41,588 bases of DNA from contig JAHEHL010000004.1 in NCBI GenBank assembly GCA_024644595.1, forward strand, positions 311,196 to 352,783, given 5' to 3'. The position numbers and the translations under genes are program-made. This stretch comes from Porticoccaceae bacterium. GTDB taxonomy: Bacteria > Pseudomonadota > Gammaproteobacteria > Pseudomonadales > Porticoccaceae. This document shows positions 34,351 to 41,588 of the stretch, piece by piece (position 1 is the stretch's first letter; the number at the start of each line of letters is the position of its first letter). The notes beneath the pieces were generated by a model. The model searched no databases. It was given only the letters and a program-made list of their open reading frames with translations, and was not told the origin of the DNA.

Positions 34351-34476
34351 ATGATGTTTGAAGCTACCGGGAAAAGAGTAAACCCAAGCAATGATAATGA
34401 GTCTTCATGGCCCGTTGATACCGGAAAGCTTGAGTTGATATTCGAGTTATTGATATTCAAGGACAACATCGCGTGA
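34351..34476 (+). CDS. Possible small ORF (41 aa) overlapping the HEAT-repeat gene
   Basis: ATG at 34351 (or 34354) opens 41 codons that end in a TGA overlapping the GTG start of the next gene (GTGA). I do not recognise the peptide (MMFEATGKRVNPSND...). No good ribosome site is visible. It is the only candidate in the otherwise empty 34197-34472 stretch and may be the tail of a lost gene in this accessory patch. The overlap suggests translational coupling, but chance is possible. Confidence 0.3.
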   Translation: MMFEATGKRVNPSNDNESSWPVDTGKLELIFELLIFKDNIA

Positions 34477-35114
34477 CGTCAAAAAAAGCCCAATTAATTG
34501 CCGCCTTGATTGACGGTAACGAGTCTGTGCGATTACGAGCAACGCTCTCACTTGGCTCTAATCCAGATCCGGATTTGGTTGGCGCACTTCTAGAACGCTG
34601 TGCAGTCGAGCAAGACTTCTACGTTAGAGACATGCTCACCTGGGCATTGCTTCGCTGCCCATCTGACATAACCGTCCCGAAATTGCTTGCCGAGTTACAG
34701 TCTGGGCTCGCTCAGGCCAAGAGTCAGGCATTGCACACATTATCGAAGATAAAGAATGCCAGCACATGGTCAGCAATCACTCCATCCCTCTTGAGAGACG
34801 CGGACGATGAAGTCGCCAAAAGCGCCTGGCGTGCTGCAGTCATTCTCGTGCCTGAGGGTGAGGAAATGGCTTTGGCTGAGGCATTGGCAACACAGCTCGG
34901 TCGTGGTGGTCGCGAAACACAGCTCAGTCTCAGCCGTTCCCTAGTTACCCTCGGGGAGGAAGCTGTCACTGCGGTCCTTCAAAAAGCAACAGAAACCAAG
35001 GACCCAAACATCATTGCACATGCGAGGGCAACTGAAAGACTACTGAGCGAACCTGAATCTGGTTCAGAGTTTGCGGTCGGCCAGGTAAAACGCATTTTCG
35101 CACCGGGTCAATAG
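34473..35114 (+). CDS. HEAT-repeat protein
   Basis: A 213-residue soluble helical-repeat protein from GTG 34473, seven bases after an AAGGA site. Repeats of about 31-33 residues are visible: LIDGNESVRLRATLSLG, EQDFYVRDMLTWALLR, LAQAKSQALHTLSKI, DADDEVAKSAWRAAVIL, RGGRETQLSLSRSLVTLG and TKDPNIIAHARATERLL. No catalytic motif is seen, so it is probably a protein-binding scaffold. Similar small HEAT proteins are frequent integron-cassette and accessory genes. An attC-like site lies 23 bases after the stop, which makes it a candidate cassette gene. Confidence 0.82.
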   Translation: MTSKKAQLIAALIDGNESVRLRATLSLGSNPDPDLVGALLERCAVEQDFYVRDMLTWALLRCPSDITVPKLLAELQSGLAQAKSQALHTLSKIKNASTWSAITPSLLRDADDEVAKSAWRAAVILVPEGEEMALAEALATQLGRGGRETQLSLSRSLVTLGEEAVTAVLQKATETKDPNIIAHARATERLLSEPESGSEFAVGQVKRIFAPGQ

Positions 35115-35136
35115 CCGTGATGAATGGATTAGCACC

Positions 35137-35205
35137 GCATAACAAGGCAAATCAGCGTGGACCAATTCTGCTTCGCTCAATTGTCCACTGTTGATGATAT
35201 TAGGC
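35137..35205 (+). other. attC-like recombination site 1 (69 bp)
   Basis: Starts with GCATAAC at 35137-35143, then the AACAAGGC seen in many attC sites, and ends with ATTAGGC at 35199-35205, one change from the GTTRRRY end box. Inside, GTGGACCAATT (35157-35167) pairs with AATTGTCCAC (35179-35188) leaving one unpaired C, like the extrahelical base typical of attC. One end box is degenerate at one position on each side. Confidence 0.6.
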
Positions 35206-35230
35206 TTACAAGATAAATAAAGGAGCACTA

Positions 35231-35632
35231 ATGGATATAGGAATTCACCTCAATTTTCCAGGAACGTGCAAAGAAGCTTTTAAAACCTATGCAGACCTAT
35301 TTGAAGGCCAATTAAAATTATTTACTTATGGCGGTTCGCCATCTTCTCAAAACGTTCCAGAGGAATGGCAAGGTAAAATAGTACATGGAAATTTAAAAAT
35401 TGAAGGTATGGAGATTGCCGGTTGTGATCTTATCCCCTCACAATTTAAACCGCCGCAAGGTTTCTCTATTCTGGTCGAGTTAAAAGAAATAGATAGAGTG
35501 AGAAAAATATTTAGTGCTCTTTCCCAAGATGGTACAGCCATAATGGAGCCACAAAAGACTTTTTGGTCTCTCTGTCACAGCGTCGTTACTGACAAATGGG
35601 GTATAACGTGGGAGGTTTACAGTGAAGCCTAA
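35231..35632 (+). CDS. VOC-family (PhnB-like) protein
   Basis: A 133-residue protein with a strong AAGGAG site before ATG 35231. It has the VOC/glyoxalase-fold layout of PhnB-like proteins: IHLNFPGTCKEAFKTYADLFEG at the start, GMEIAGCDL in the middle, FSILVELKEIDRVRKIFSALSQDGTAIMEPQKTFW and a terminal VTDKWGITWEVY. The metal-binding residues of true glyoxalases cannot be assigned securely. Base composition is clearly more AT-rich than its neighbours, and attC-like sites flank it on both sides, so it looks like a mobile cassette gene. Function unknown. Confidence 0.85.
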   Translation: MDIGIHLNFPGTCKEAFKTYADLFEGQLKLFTYGGSPSSQNVPEEWQGKIVHGNLKIEGMEIAGCDLIPSQFKPPQGFSILVELKEIDRVRKIFSALSQDGTAIMEPQKTFWSLCHSVVTDKWGITWEVYSEA

Positions 35633-35695
35633 CAAGGCTAGCCATCACCGGCAGCGTAAAAAGCACACGCTTGCTCGTTGCTGTTGGCGTTAGCT
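35627..35695 (+). other. attC-like recombination site 2 (69 bp)
   Basis: GCCTAAC (35627-35633), a perfect RYYYAAC box, overlaps the VOC stop codon and is followed by AAGGC. The other end is GTTAGCT (35689-35695), two positions off the ideal complement. Internal GCAGCG (35651-35656) pairs with CGTTGC (35676-35681) with one G-T pair. The overlap of the box with the stop codon and the 69-base length, equal to site 1, match cassette architecture. Confidence 0.62.
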
Positions 35696-35711
35696 GAAGA
35701 AGGAACTCAAC

Positions 35712-35956
35712 GTGTTTATCAGGAAAGTACAAATAGATGACTCCGAGGATATTGCTTCGGTGTAATTTGATACTTAGGCGGCAGTTTATTCAGGAATCAT
35801 GCCTGAAGAATTCATGTTCTCTATGGATTTAAAAGCATATAAATCAAATAGGTATTCCTTCAAAGTTATTTGATCTTACAGACATTTCCGACCTTTATAC
35901 AAAACTGGGGTGGAGAGTCAAAAAACAGATCGAAGAGGACCAACCAATCAGTTAAT
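35712..35956 (+). pseudogene. Degraded GNAT acetyltransferase gene
   Basis: From GTG 35712 the frame reads VFIRKVQIDDSEDIASV, stop, FDT, stop, AAVYSGIMPEEFMFSMDLKAYK, then stop at 35871. In the next frame FDLTDISDLYTKLGWRVKK continues to TAA at 35954-35956. The N-terminal part resembles the start of GNAT proteins and the LYTKLGW tail their C-terminus; the acetyl-CoA-binding middle is missing. Two in-frame stops, a frameshift and an internal deletion make it non-functional. It directly follows attC-like site 2, as the next cassette would. Confidence 0.7.
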
Positions 35957-36003
35957 ATCGGCCCTCGATTGGCGACAATAATAACTAACAACGGGGCTAT
36001 GCA

Positions 36004-36387
36004 ATGTCAGTAAAATTTGACTACCAATTCAATGCCACCGCAGAGCAACTTTGGGCCATAGTGGGCACGCCAGATCGAGTCGATTGGGTTCCTGGCGCGG
36101 CTGGCTGCACATTTGACGGTGAAGTGCGCTCACTGTCTCTGCCCGGTGCCGGTGATATTAAAGAAAGGATTTTAAGTCGTGACCCTGAACAGCGGACCAT
36201 GGAATATTCGTGTTTTGAAAGCCCTGCGCCCCTGGAGTCTCATCATGCCAGCATGCAAGTTGTGGCCAATGCAGATGGCTGCCGTCTGATTTGGGAGACG
36301 GCTATTACGCCAGTAGCGTTTGAAACTTTTATTCGCAGCAGTATGGAAGCCTGCCTAGAGAGAATCGGTGAGATTCTCAGCGCATAA
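36004..36387 (+). CDS. SRPBCC-family (polyketide cyclase/dehydrase-like) protein
   Basis: A 127-residue START/SRPBCC-fold protein: SVKFDYQFNATAEQLWAIVGTPDRVDWVPG at the start, ERILSRDPEQRTMEYSCFESPAPL in the middle, and CRLIWETAITPVAFETFIRSSMEACLERIGEIL forming the last helix. The family binds hydrophobic ligands in a deep cavity; function cannot be predicted. A GGGGCT site precedes the ATG. It has no attC-like site behind it, so whether it belongs to the cassette patch is unclear. Confidence 0.83.
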   Translation: MSVKFDYQFNATAEQLWAIVGTPDRVDWVPGAAGCTFDGEVRSLSLPGAGDIKERILSRDPEQRTMEYSCFESPAPLESHHASMQVVANADGCRLIWETAITPVAFETFIRSSMEACLERIGEILSA

Positions 36388-36475
36388 AACCGGGAGGCCG
36401 TGCCAAACTGCATGGTCAGCGCTGCAAGAACGCCCGCAGGCTGGCTGAGACCCCTCCCTCCACTATTATGGCTGG

Positions 36476-36498
36476 AAAAAAATCACGCTACAGCCGTG
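36476..36498 (-). terminator. Candidate terminator of uvrB
   Basis: On the minus strand a short hairpin (36498-36484, five pairs with one bulge) is followed by seven T residues (36482-36476), 30 bases after the uvrB stop. The stem is weak. Confidence 0.45.
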
Positions 36499-36527
36499 TT
36501 AACTGGCTTTTAATTACCCGCCACCAG

Positions 36528-38558
36528 CTAAGACGCCAAGCTGCGCTCGCGCAATTTGCCAATCTCATCGCGGACCTGAGCGGCCTCTTCAAACTCGAGA
36601 TTACGCGCGTGCTGGTACATCTTTTCTTCAAGTCGTTTCAACTCTTTGGCTACATCGCGAATCGCTACCGGGGCGTCAGAAATGTCATAGCTGGCCAACC
36701 CTTCGGCAACCTTTTTGCCACGCTTGTTCTTGGCCGTTCCGGCGTAGGCACCTTCCATAATGTCGGCGACTGATTTGATAATACCGGTGGGTGTCAGACC
36801 ATGCAGTGTATTGTGCTCGACCTGTTTGGCTCTGCGGCGTTCGGTCTCGTCAATGGCGCGCTGCATGGAGCCGGTGATTTTATCGGCATAGAGTATGGCT
36901 TTGCCGCGAACATGTCGTGCGGCGCGTCCAATGGTTTGAATCAGTGACGTATCAGAGCGCAGAAAACCCTCTTTGTCAGCATCAAAAACCGCAACCAGAG
37001 AGACCTCTGGCATATCCAAACCCTCTCGCAGCAGGTTGATCCCCACCAGCACATCAAACTCTCCAAGGCGCAGATCACGGATAATTTCAACGCGCTCTAC
37101 GGTGTCGATATCAGAGTGAAGGTAGCGCACCCTAACGCCGTGCTCGGCGAGGTAGTCTGTGAGGTCTTCAGCCATGCGTTTGGTCAGAACGGTAATTAAA
37201 ATACGCTCGTTGAGCGCCACACAACGATGAATTTCAGAGAGCACATCATCGACCTGACTGAGCGCTGGACGCACCTCAATAATCGGATCGAGCAGGCCCG
37301 TCGGACGCACCACCTGTTCAACAATCTGCCCTGCATTGGCCGCTTCATATTTACTTGGGGTTGCAGAAACAAACACCATCTGCGGTGCCAGCGCTTCCCA
37401 TTCGTCAAACCGCAACGGCCGATTATCTAGCGCTGAGGGCAGCCGAAACCCATATTCGACAAGGGTCTCTTTGCGCGAACGATCGCCTTTATACATGCCG
37501 CCAATCTGCGGCACCGTGACATGAGACTCGTCGATAATCAGCAGCGCATCGTCGGGCAAGTAATCAAACAGTGTCGGTGGCGGCTCGCCCGGCGCGCGTC
37601 CTGAGAGGTAACGCGAATAGTTTTCAATGCCATTGCAGTAGCCCAGCTCGCGCATCATTTCGGTGTCGTAGCGCACTCGCTCGCCGAGACGCTGCGCTTC
37701 AACCAGCTTGTCCACAGAGCGCAATTGCGTCAGCCGCTCGTCGAGTTCAAGCTTAATTTTCTCTGCTGCTTCAATGACCGTATCGCGCGGCGTCACATAA
37801 TGGGTCTTGGGATAGATGGTGTAGCGCGGCACCTTGCGCAGCACTTCTCCGGTGAGCGGATCGAACAGCGTGAGGTTCTCGATCTCGTCATCAAACAGTT
37901 CAATGCGCACCGCTTCGTAATCAGAATCAGCCGGATAGACATCGATCACATCGCCGCGCACGCGGTAGGAAGAGCGATCAAAGTCGATGTCATTACGCTT
38001 GTATTGCAGTTCGGCGAGACGCCGCAAAATATCCCGTTGATCAATTTTCTCACCGCGGGAAAGATGCAGCACCATCTTGAGATAGGATTCGGGATCGCCC
38101 AGACCATAGATAGAGGACACTGTCGCCACAACAATTACATCGCGGCGCTCCATCAGCGCCTTGGTGGCCGATAGGCGCATCTGTTCGATATGGGAATTCA
38201 CCGCCGCATCTTTCTCGATAAAGGTATCAGATGAGGGCACATAGGCTTCAGGCTGATAGTAGTCATAGTACGAGACAAAGTACTCAACCGCGTTATTGGG
38301 AAAGAAACTTTTAAACTCGCCATAGAGCTGCGCGGCGAGAGTTTTATTGTGCGCCATGACAATCGTCGGGCGTTGCACCGCTTCCATCACTTTGGCCACG
38401 GTAAACGTCTTGCCCGAGCCCGTCACACCCAGCAGGGTCTGCCCGGCAAGGCCGTTATTGAGCCCTTCGACCAATTTGGCAATCGCCGCTGGCTGATCAC
38501 CGGCGGGCGAATAATCACTGACAACTGTCAGTGGCGGCATGGGTAAGACATTGGCCAT
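36528..38558 (-). CDS. uvrB: Excinuclease ABC subunit B
   Basis: A 676-residue protein from the ATG at 38558 (E. coli UvrB has 673); the open frame extends 23 codons upstream into the preceding gene and is not needed. UvrB is the damage-verifying helicase of nucleotide excision repair, working with UvrA and UvrC. Walker A GVTGSGKT is at 44-51, the damage-inserting hairpin includes [21 protein letters not shown] (given as the region near 92-112), the DEAD-like DESH lies near 344, the C-lobe has QTIGRAARH, and a UVR domain ([23 protein letters not shown]) closes the protein for UvrC contact. It starts 13 bases after the MlaC-like gene. Confidence 0.97.
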   Translation of the reverse strand: MANVLPMPPLTVVSDYSPAGDQPAAIAKLVEGLNNGLAGQTLLGVTGSGKTFTVAKVMEAVQRPTIVMAHNKTLAAQLYGEFKSFFPNNAVEYFVSYYDYYQPEAYVPSSDTFIEKDAAVNSHIEQMRLSATKALMERRDVIVVATVSSIYGLGDPESYLKMVLHLSRGEKIDQRDILRRLAELQYKRNDIDFDRSSYRVRGDVIDVYPADSDYEAVRIELFDDEIENLTLFDPLTGEVLRKVPRYTIYPKTHYVTPRDTVIEAAEKIKLELDERLTQLRSVDKLVEAQRLGERVRYDTEMMRELGYCNGIENYSRYLSGRAPGEPPPTLFDYLPDDALLIIDESHVTVPQIGGMYKGDRSRKETLVEYGFRLPSALDNRPLRFDEWEALAPQMVFVSATPSKYEAANAGQIVEQVVRPTGLLDPIIEVRPALSQVDDVLSEIHRCVALNERILITVLTKRMAEDLTDYLAEHGVRVRYLHSDIDTVERVEIIRDLRLGEFDVLVGINLLREGLDMPEVSLVAVFDADKEGFLRSDTSLIQTIGRAARHVRGKAILYADKITGSMQRAIDETERRRAKQVEHNTLHGLTPTGIIKSVADIMEGAYAGTAKNKRGKKVAEGLASYDISDAPVAIRDVAKELKRLEEKMYQHARNLEFEEAAQVRDEIGKLRERSLAS

Positions 38559-38571
38559 GACTATTCTGCGC

Positions 38572-39315
38572 TCACTGTTCAGCCTTGGCAGCACAGGGTG
38601 CCGCACCCGCAGCGCCGGTTTTGGCACAGAGCTCTGTAAAGTACTCGCGATTTTTCAGTTGTAGCTCTGTGATCAATGTCGTCACGCCCTGCTCTTTAAT
38701 GGTTTCACGGAACGTATGTTTTTTCACCGCAACATAGGTGATGCCCTTTACACGAACATCTACCGCCTTCCAGATATCAGGCTCCGCCTGTTTAATCAGT
38801 ACGTCTAAAGTAATGTCTGGTATCACCGGCGACACCATTAACACTTGAATCCAACCGAGAGTCGATTGTTGATTGAGCACCGCATCCACAACCTGAAACT
38901 GCTGCCCGGAGTAATACTCCAAACCCTCAAAAGCATAGCGTATTAATGTATCGCTCACTGCCTGCACCAGCTCGGACTGTTGCAGTGTATCCAGCTGCTC
39001 AAAACCCTTGCGGCCGATCAGCGCACTCGTGGTCGAATCAACATCCCACAATGGCTGCAGGGTACGGCTGATAAACTCATGGTAGGCGATTGGGTTATCG
39101 AGGAAGTGCTGCTTGTCTTTGGCTAACTGCGCGGTCACCTGATCAAATAAAGGCTTAAACTGCTGTTTTACCAACTGCGATTGATCGCTCACGGCAACCT
39201 GAGTTTGTGGGGCAGTTTCTTGAGCAAATGCGGCGCCTGTAATAACGATCATAAGACCCAAGCAGGTAATCGCACGATGCAACGATCGGCGGAAATTAAC
39301 AGTACTGAGCTTCAA
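38572..39315 (-). CDS. MlaC/Ttg2D-family periplasmic phospholipid-binding protein
   Basis: A 247-residue protein with a signal peptide (residues 1-31, cleavage after AFA). The mature part matches the MlaC family: [74 protein letters not shown] and a terminal [16 protein letters not shown]. MlaC carries phospholipids between the outer-membrane MlaA and inner-membrane MlaFEDB complexes. The other mla genes are not here; this copy is alone upstream of uvrB, so it may be a paralogue with a different partner. Confidence 0.85.
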   Translation of the reverse strand: MKLSTVNFRRSLHRAITCLGLMIVITGAAFAQETAPQTQVAVSDQSQLVKQQFKPLFDQVTAQLAKDKQHFLDNPIAYHEFISRTLQPLWDVDSTTSALIGRKGFEQLDTLQQSELVQAVSDTLIRYAFEGLEYYSGQQFQVVDAVLNQQSTLGWIQVLMVSPVIPDITLDVLIKQAEPDIWKAVDVRVKGITYVAVKKHTFRETIKEQGVTTLITELQLKNREYFTELCAKTGAAGAAPCAAKAEQ

Positions 39316-39528
39316 ATTTTATTCCTTGATTAGGCACGCGCGGCAATGAAGCCAAACCCAAGATTATACAGACTATCCCACTGCAGACACCTTATGCCCA
39401 TCAAAATTTCAGACTAAGGTCAGCGGCCCTCAAACGGCGAGGAGGTATATCGATTTACGCCCAGATAATGACTTTATCAAGGGTATCCGATTACCTCAAA
39501 AAGGTCCTGATTAAGCGCCGAGAAATAG

Positions 39529-39557
39529 TTGACTCCACCCGCCATGCCCCCTAGAAT
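39529..39557 (+). promoter_or_regulatory. Sigma70 promoter of tRNA-Asn
   Basis: TTGACT (39529-39534) and TAGAAT (39552-39557) are 17 bases apart, 25 bases before the tRNA. Confidence 0.75.
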
Positions 39558-39582
39558 GCCCGCCTGTCTGAAAAGACACCAT

Positions 39583-39658
39583 TCCGCCTTAGCTCAGTTG
39601 GTAGAGCAAATGACTGTTAATCATTGGGTCGCTGGTTCGAGCCCAGCAGGCGGAGCCA
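39583..39658 (+). tRNA. tRNA-Asn (anticodon GUU)
   Basis: A 76-base cloverleaf with encoded CCA. The acceptor TCCGCCT pairs with AGGCGGA, discriminator G, and the anticodon loop CTGTTAA gives GTT. Confidence 0.97.
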
Positions 39659-39668
39659 AACAAATAAA

Positions 39669-39696
39669 GCCTGGTCGTTGTGACCGGGCTTTTTTG
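39669..39696 (+). terminator. Rho-independent terminator of tRNA-Asn
   Basis: GCCTGGTC (39669-39676) pairs with GACCGGGC (39682-39689) around a five-base loop, followed by a run of T residues. Confidence 0.88.
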
Positions 39697-40017
39697 TGTC
39701 CGGATGGCGGGCAACAAGAGCTCAGTTGGGTAACCGAGGAAATTGAACTGCGTAGCTGCGAGCCTGCGAACGCACAAGAGATATAGCCCGAGGGTACCAG
39801 GAGCCCAAAAACAACCCGCAAAATCACCAAAAAGCCAACTCGGTCAGTAGTACTTCACATCAAGAAGGGGCATAATCGTCGCAGTTTTTGGGGCCCCGCT
39901 CTTAAATGTAGTACCTAAGAGCAGCACACAAGAACAACCCAATCGCCCGGACTGGCGGATGGGGCAATGGAAGGATGCACAGAAGAGTTAAATGGAATTT
40001 TTCACGGAGACACACGG
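39697..40017. other. Gap between tRNA-Asn and the WecA-like gene
   Basis: About 320 bases without a credible gene. Nothing resembles a JUMPstart element or an integrase. The CGGAGA ribosome site for the next gene lies at about 40005-40010. I see no clear promoter. Confidence 0.4.
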
Positions 40018-41124
40018 ATGATCCAATATTTGCCATCACTTGCGGGCGTTGCACTAGTCAGTTACACCCTCACCAAACTACTGATCCCGATATCCCATCT
40101 CGCCGGCCTGCTCGACCGTCCCGACGGCCGCAAAGTGCATCTTGGCTCGATTCCATTGGTTGGCGGGATCGCAATCTATCTCTCGGTATTGTTCAGCGCC
40201 GTATTGTTTTTGAATCTCCCCGATCGCTTTATCAGCATCGCCTTGATCTGTGGACTGATCACTTTTATCGGCGCTCTCGATGATCGCTATCCAGTTCACC
40301 CCTACTACCGCTTAACCATGCATCTGATCGCAGGCATCTCAATCGCCACCATCGCCGGCAGCTGCTTATATAACCTCGGCAACCTCCTCGGATTGGGTAA
40401 TATTTATCTCGGCATCATCGCAATTCCCTTTACCGCCATCGCCATTACCGGCCTCTGCAATGCCTACAACATGGTGGATGGAATCGATGGCCTCGCTGGC
40501 TCCCTAACCATTGTTTCACTGGTCGGCCTGTTGGTTCTCGCCAATGGTCGCGCCGCCGATAATGAAGTCGCCCTACTCGCTTATCTGGCGACGTCCATCG
40601 GCGTATTCTTACTGTTTAACCTCACCGTCAAACCGTTTGCGAAAAACAAAATCTTTATGGGCGATGCCGGTAGCACCTTCCTCGGCTGCGCCGTCGCCAT
40701 CGCCATGATCCACTTCTCGCAAAGCAACCGCGCCGTTATCCAACCCGCCACCGCCCTCTGGCTGGTCGCCATCCCCCTAATGGACATGGCCAGCACCATG
40801 GTGCGCCGCTTTAGCAAAGGCAAATCACCCTTCCACGCCGACCGAACTCATCTGCACCACATTCTCATGCGCGCAGGCTTTTCTCAGCGACAAGCACTAT
40901 TAGCGATCATTGTTGCAGCAAGTGGACTAGCCGGAATCGGCATCTTTTTGGAGAGAGCATGGCCACAGACCGAGGCCATATCATTTGCGTTATTTTTGGG
41001 GATTTTTGGGCTTTATTTTAAGTTTGTGTTCAAACATGCATTTCGGTTTGCCAAGAGGGTTCGGCGGCTTTTTGTGAGGCAGTTACTGCGGTGGATAGTG
41101 GTCTTGGTGAAAGATCGGCGGTAA
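40018..41124 (+). CDS. WecA/MraY-family undecaprenyl-phosphate sugar-1-phosphate transferase
   Basis: A 368-residue polytopic inner-membrane enzyme from ATG 40018, seven bases after CGGAGA; a frame extension to 39967 has no ribosome site and is excluded. It links a UDP-sugar phosphate to undecaprenyl phosphate, the first step of O-antigen, enterobacterial-common-antigen-type or teichoic/exopolysaccharide synthesis. Family motifs: the DDRYPV pair near 88-93, NAYNMVDGIDGLAG near 143-156, GDAGSTFLG near 215-223 and DRTHLHHIL near 275-283. The arginine-rich tail is typical. It most resembles WecA/TagO, with UDP-GlcNAc the likely donor. No other polysaccharide gene follows within the window. Confidence 0.9.
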   Translation: MIQYLPSLAGVALVSYTLTKLLIPISHLAGLLDRPDGRKVHLGSIPLVGGIAIYLSVLFSAVLFLNLPDRFISIALICGLITFIGALDDRYPVHPYYRLTMHLIAGISIATIAGSCLYNLGNLLGLGNIYLGIIAIPFTAIAITGLCNAYNMVDGIDGLAGSLTIVSLVGLLVLANGRAADNEVALLAYLATSIGVFLLFNLTVKPFAKNKIFMGDAGSTFLGCAVAIAMIHFSQSNRAVIQPATALWLVAIPLMDMASTMVRRFSKGKSPFHADRTHLHHILMRAGFSQRQALLAIIVAASGLAGIGIFLERAWPQTEAISFALFLGIFGLYFKFVFKHAFRFAKRVRRLFVRQLLRWIVVLVKDRR

Positions 41125-41222
41125 CCACTGCTATCAATTGCTATAGGATAACCGTCTATAGCGGATGAAGATACATATTGTAATGTGTCTTTAAAGACCT
41201 ATTACTTAAGTAGAAGTTTGAT

Positions 41223-41491
41223 ATGGCGACTCTATTGACCCGAAATGTTACATCCATGACCGAAATACGCAAGCCTCACAAGGTTCTGGAAAAATCAGTC
41301 GGGGAGCCTGTGGCAGTCTTAAAAACTCAGCCCTCGTCGGTTATTTCATGGCCGCTGAGGCGATCTCCGAAGAGCAACATCGCACGGCGCGATTGACAAA
41401 ACCAGACACAGCATTAAGTCCCGTAAGGCAATCACCCAGCCAGCACAGGACTATTGGAAAGACAAATGAGCTTTTTACTTCTATCGGTTGA
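41223..41491 (+). pseudogene. Frameshifted YefM/Phd-type antitoxin gene
   Basis: From ATG 41223 the frame reads MATLLTRNVTSMTEIRKPHK, then VLEKSVGEPVAVLKT, the N-terminal DNA-binding pattern of YefM/YafN/Phd antitoxins. Near 41330 the homology jumps frame: VGYFMAAEAISEEQH, continuing to a TGA at 41489-41491. A one-base change in this stretch would restore a protein of about 88 codons, the normal length. Whether it is a real inactivation or a sequencing error cannot be told from one read-out. No intact toxin gene follows in the remaining 97 bases. Confidence 0.72.
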
Positions 41492-41588
41492 TAACATTAT
41501 TGCGATTGATGACGAGGTTGATCTTGCTCAATGGCTTCGGCGCGTAATTGTGTAAAGACCTAATGTCTGTTGGAGCACGATAATTCTA

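Noticed and set aside
39710-39790. A tRNA-like D-arm remnant (GAGCTCAGTTGGGTA) after tRNA-Asn
   Set aside because: No acceptor, anticodon or T-arm pairing could be found around it; probably chance.
41466-41555. 29-codon ORF (MSFLLLSVDNIIAIDDEVDL...) as a toxin
   Set aside because: Far too short for a RelE/ParE-type toxin, no ribosome site, overlaps the antitoxin pseudogene's second frame.
1-41588. CRISPR array, prophage or insertion sequence
   Set aside because: No regularly spaced direct repeats of 25-40 bases, no phage structural or integrase genes and no transposase were found.

Overview
The window looks like chromosome from a marine gammaproteobacterium. The UvrB, PurU, CvfB, QueD and MlaC-like proteins and the tRNAs are of gammaproteobacterial type, and the DMSP genes, the large TonB-dependent receptor and the TPR-sulfotransferase suggest a Cellvibrionales/SAR92-like lineage. 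That placement is inference from protein style; there is no rRNA marker here.

Layout. (1) 1-2.3 kb: an EthA-like Baeyer-Villiger monooxygenase and a lytic-transglycosylase-like lipoprotein, both on the minus strand. (2) 2.5-9.6 kb: a one-carbon operon, purU-soxB-soxD-soxA-soxG, followed by a LysR regulator. It encodes a four-subunit flavoenzyme that oxidises an N-methyl amine and passes the methyl carbon to tetrahydrofolate. (3) 9.6-18.8 kb: a DMSP cleavage cluster. dddD (minus) diverges from dddT-dddB-dddC, an IclR gene and a LysR gene (plus). DMSP is imported by DddT and cleaved by DddD to DMS and 3-hydroxypropionyl-CoA/3-hydroxypropionate; the C3 product goes to malonate semialdehyde (DddB) and acetyl-CoA (DddC). 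(4) 18.8-26.2 kb: a second catabolic unit with no pathway I can prove: a DUF3726-type protein, an unrecognised 580-residue protein, an M19-dipeptidase-like protein lacking several metal ligands, an aldehyde dehydrogenase, a divergent LysR gene and an Ldh2/DpkA-type imine reductase. I propose an N-methylated zwitterion such as homarine as substrate, with N-methylglutamate as an intermediate that the neighbouring sox-type enzyme could demethylate. (5) 26.3-31 kb: a TPR-sulfotransferase and a TonB-dependent outer-membrane receptor. (6) 31.3-34.2 kb: cvfB, an MFS permease, queD, tRNA-Val and tRNA-Asp. (7) 34.2-36.4 kb: a small accessory patch with a HEAT-repeat gene, an AT-rich VOC/PhnB-like gene and a ruined GNAT gene, with two attC-like sites. 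It resembles integron cassettes without an integrase. (8) 36.5-41.6 kb: uvrB, an mlaC-like gene, tRNA-Asn, a WecA-family phosphoglycosyltransferase and a frameshifted YefM/Phd-type antitoxin gene.

The first 26 kb reads as an island for using sulfonium and quaternary-ammonium osmolytes of marine algae, with five transcription regulators for three catabolic units. The most promising undescribed part is the 18.8-26.2 kb unit and its possible link to the sox-type enzyme. All calls come from reading the sequence; no database search was run.
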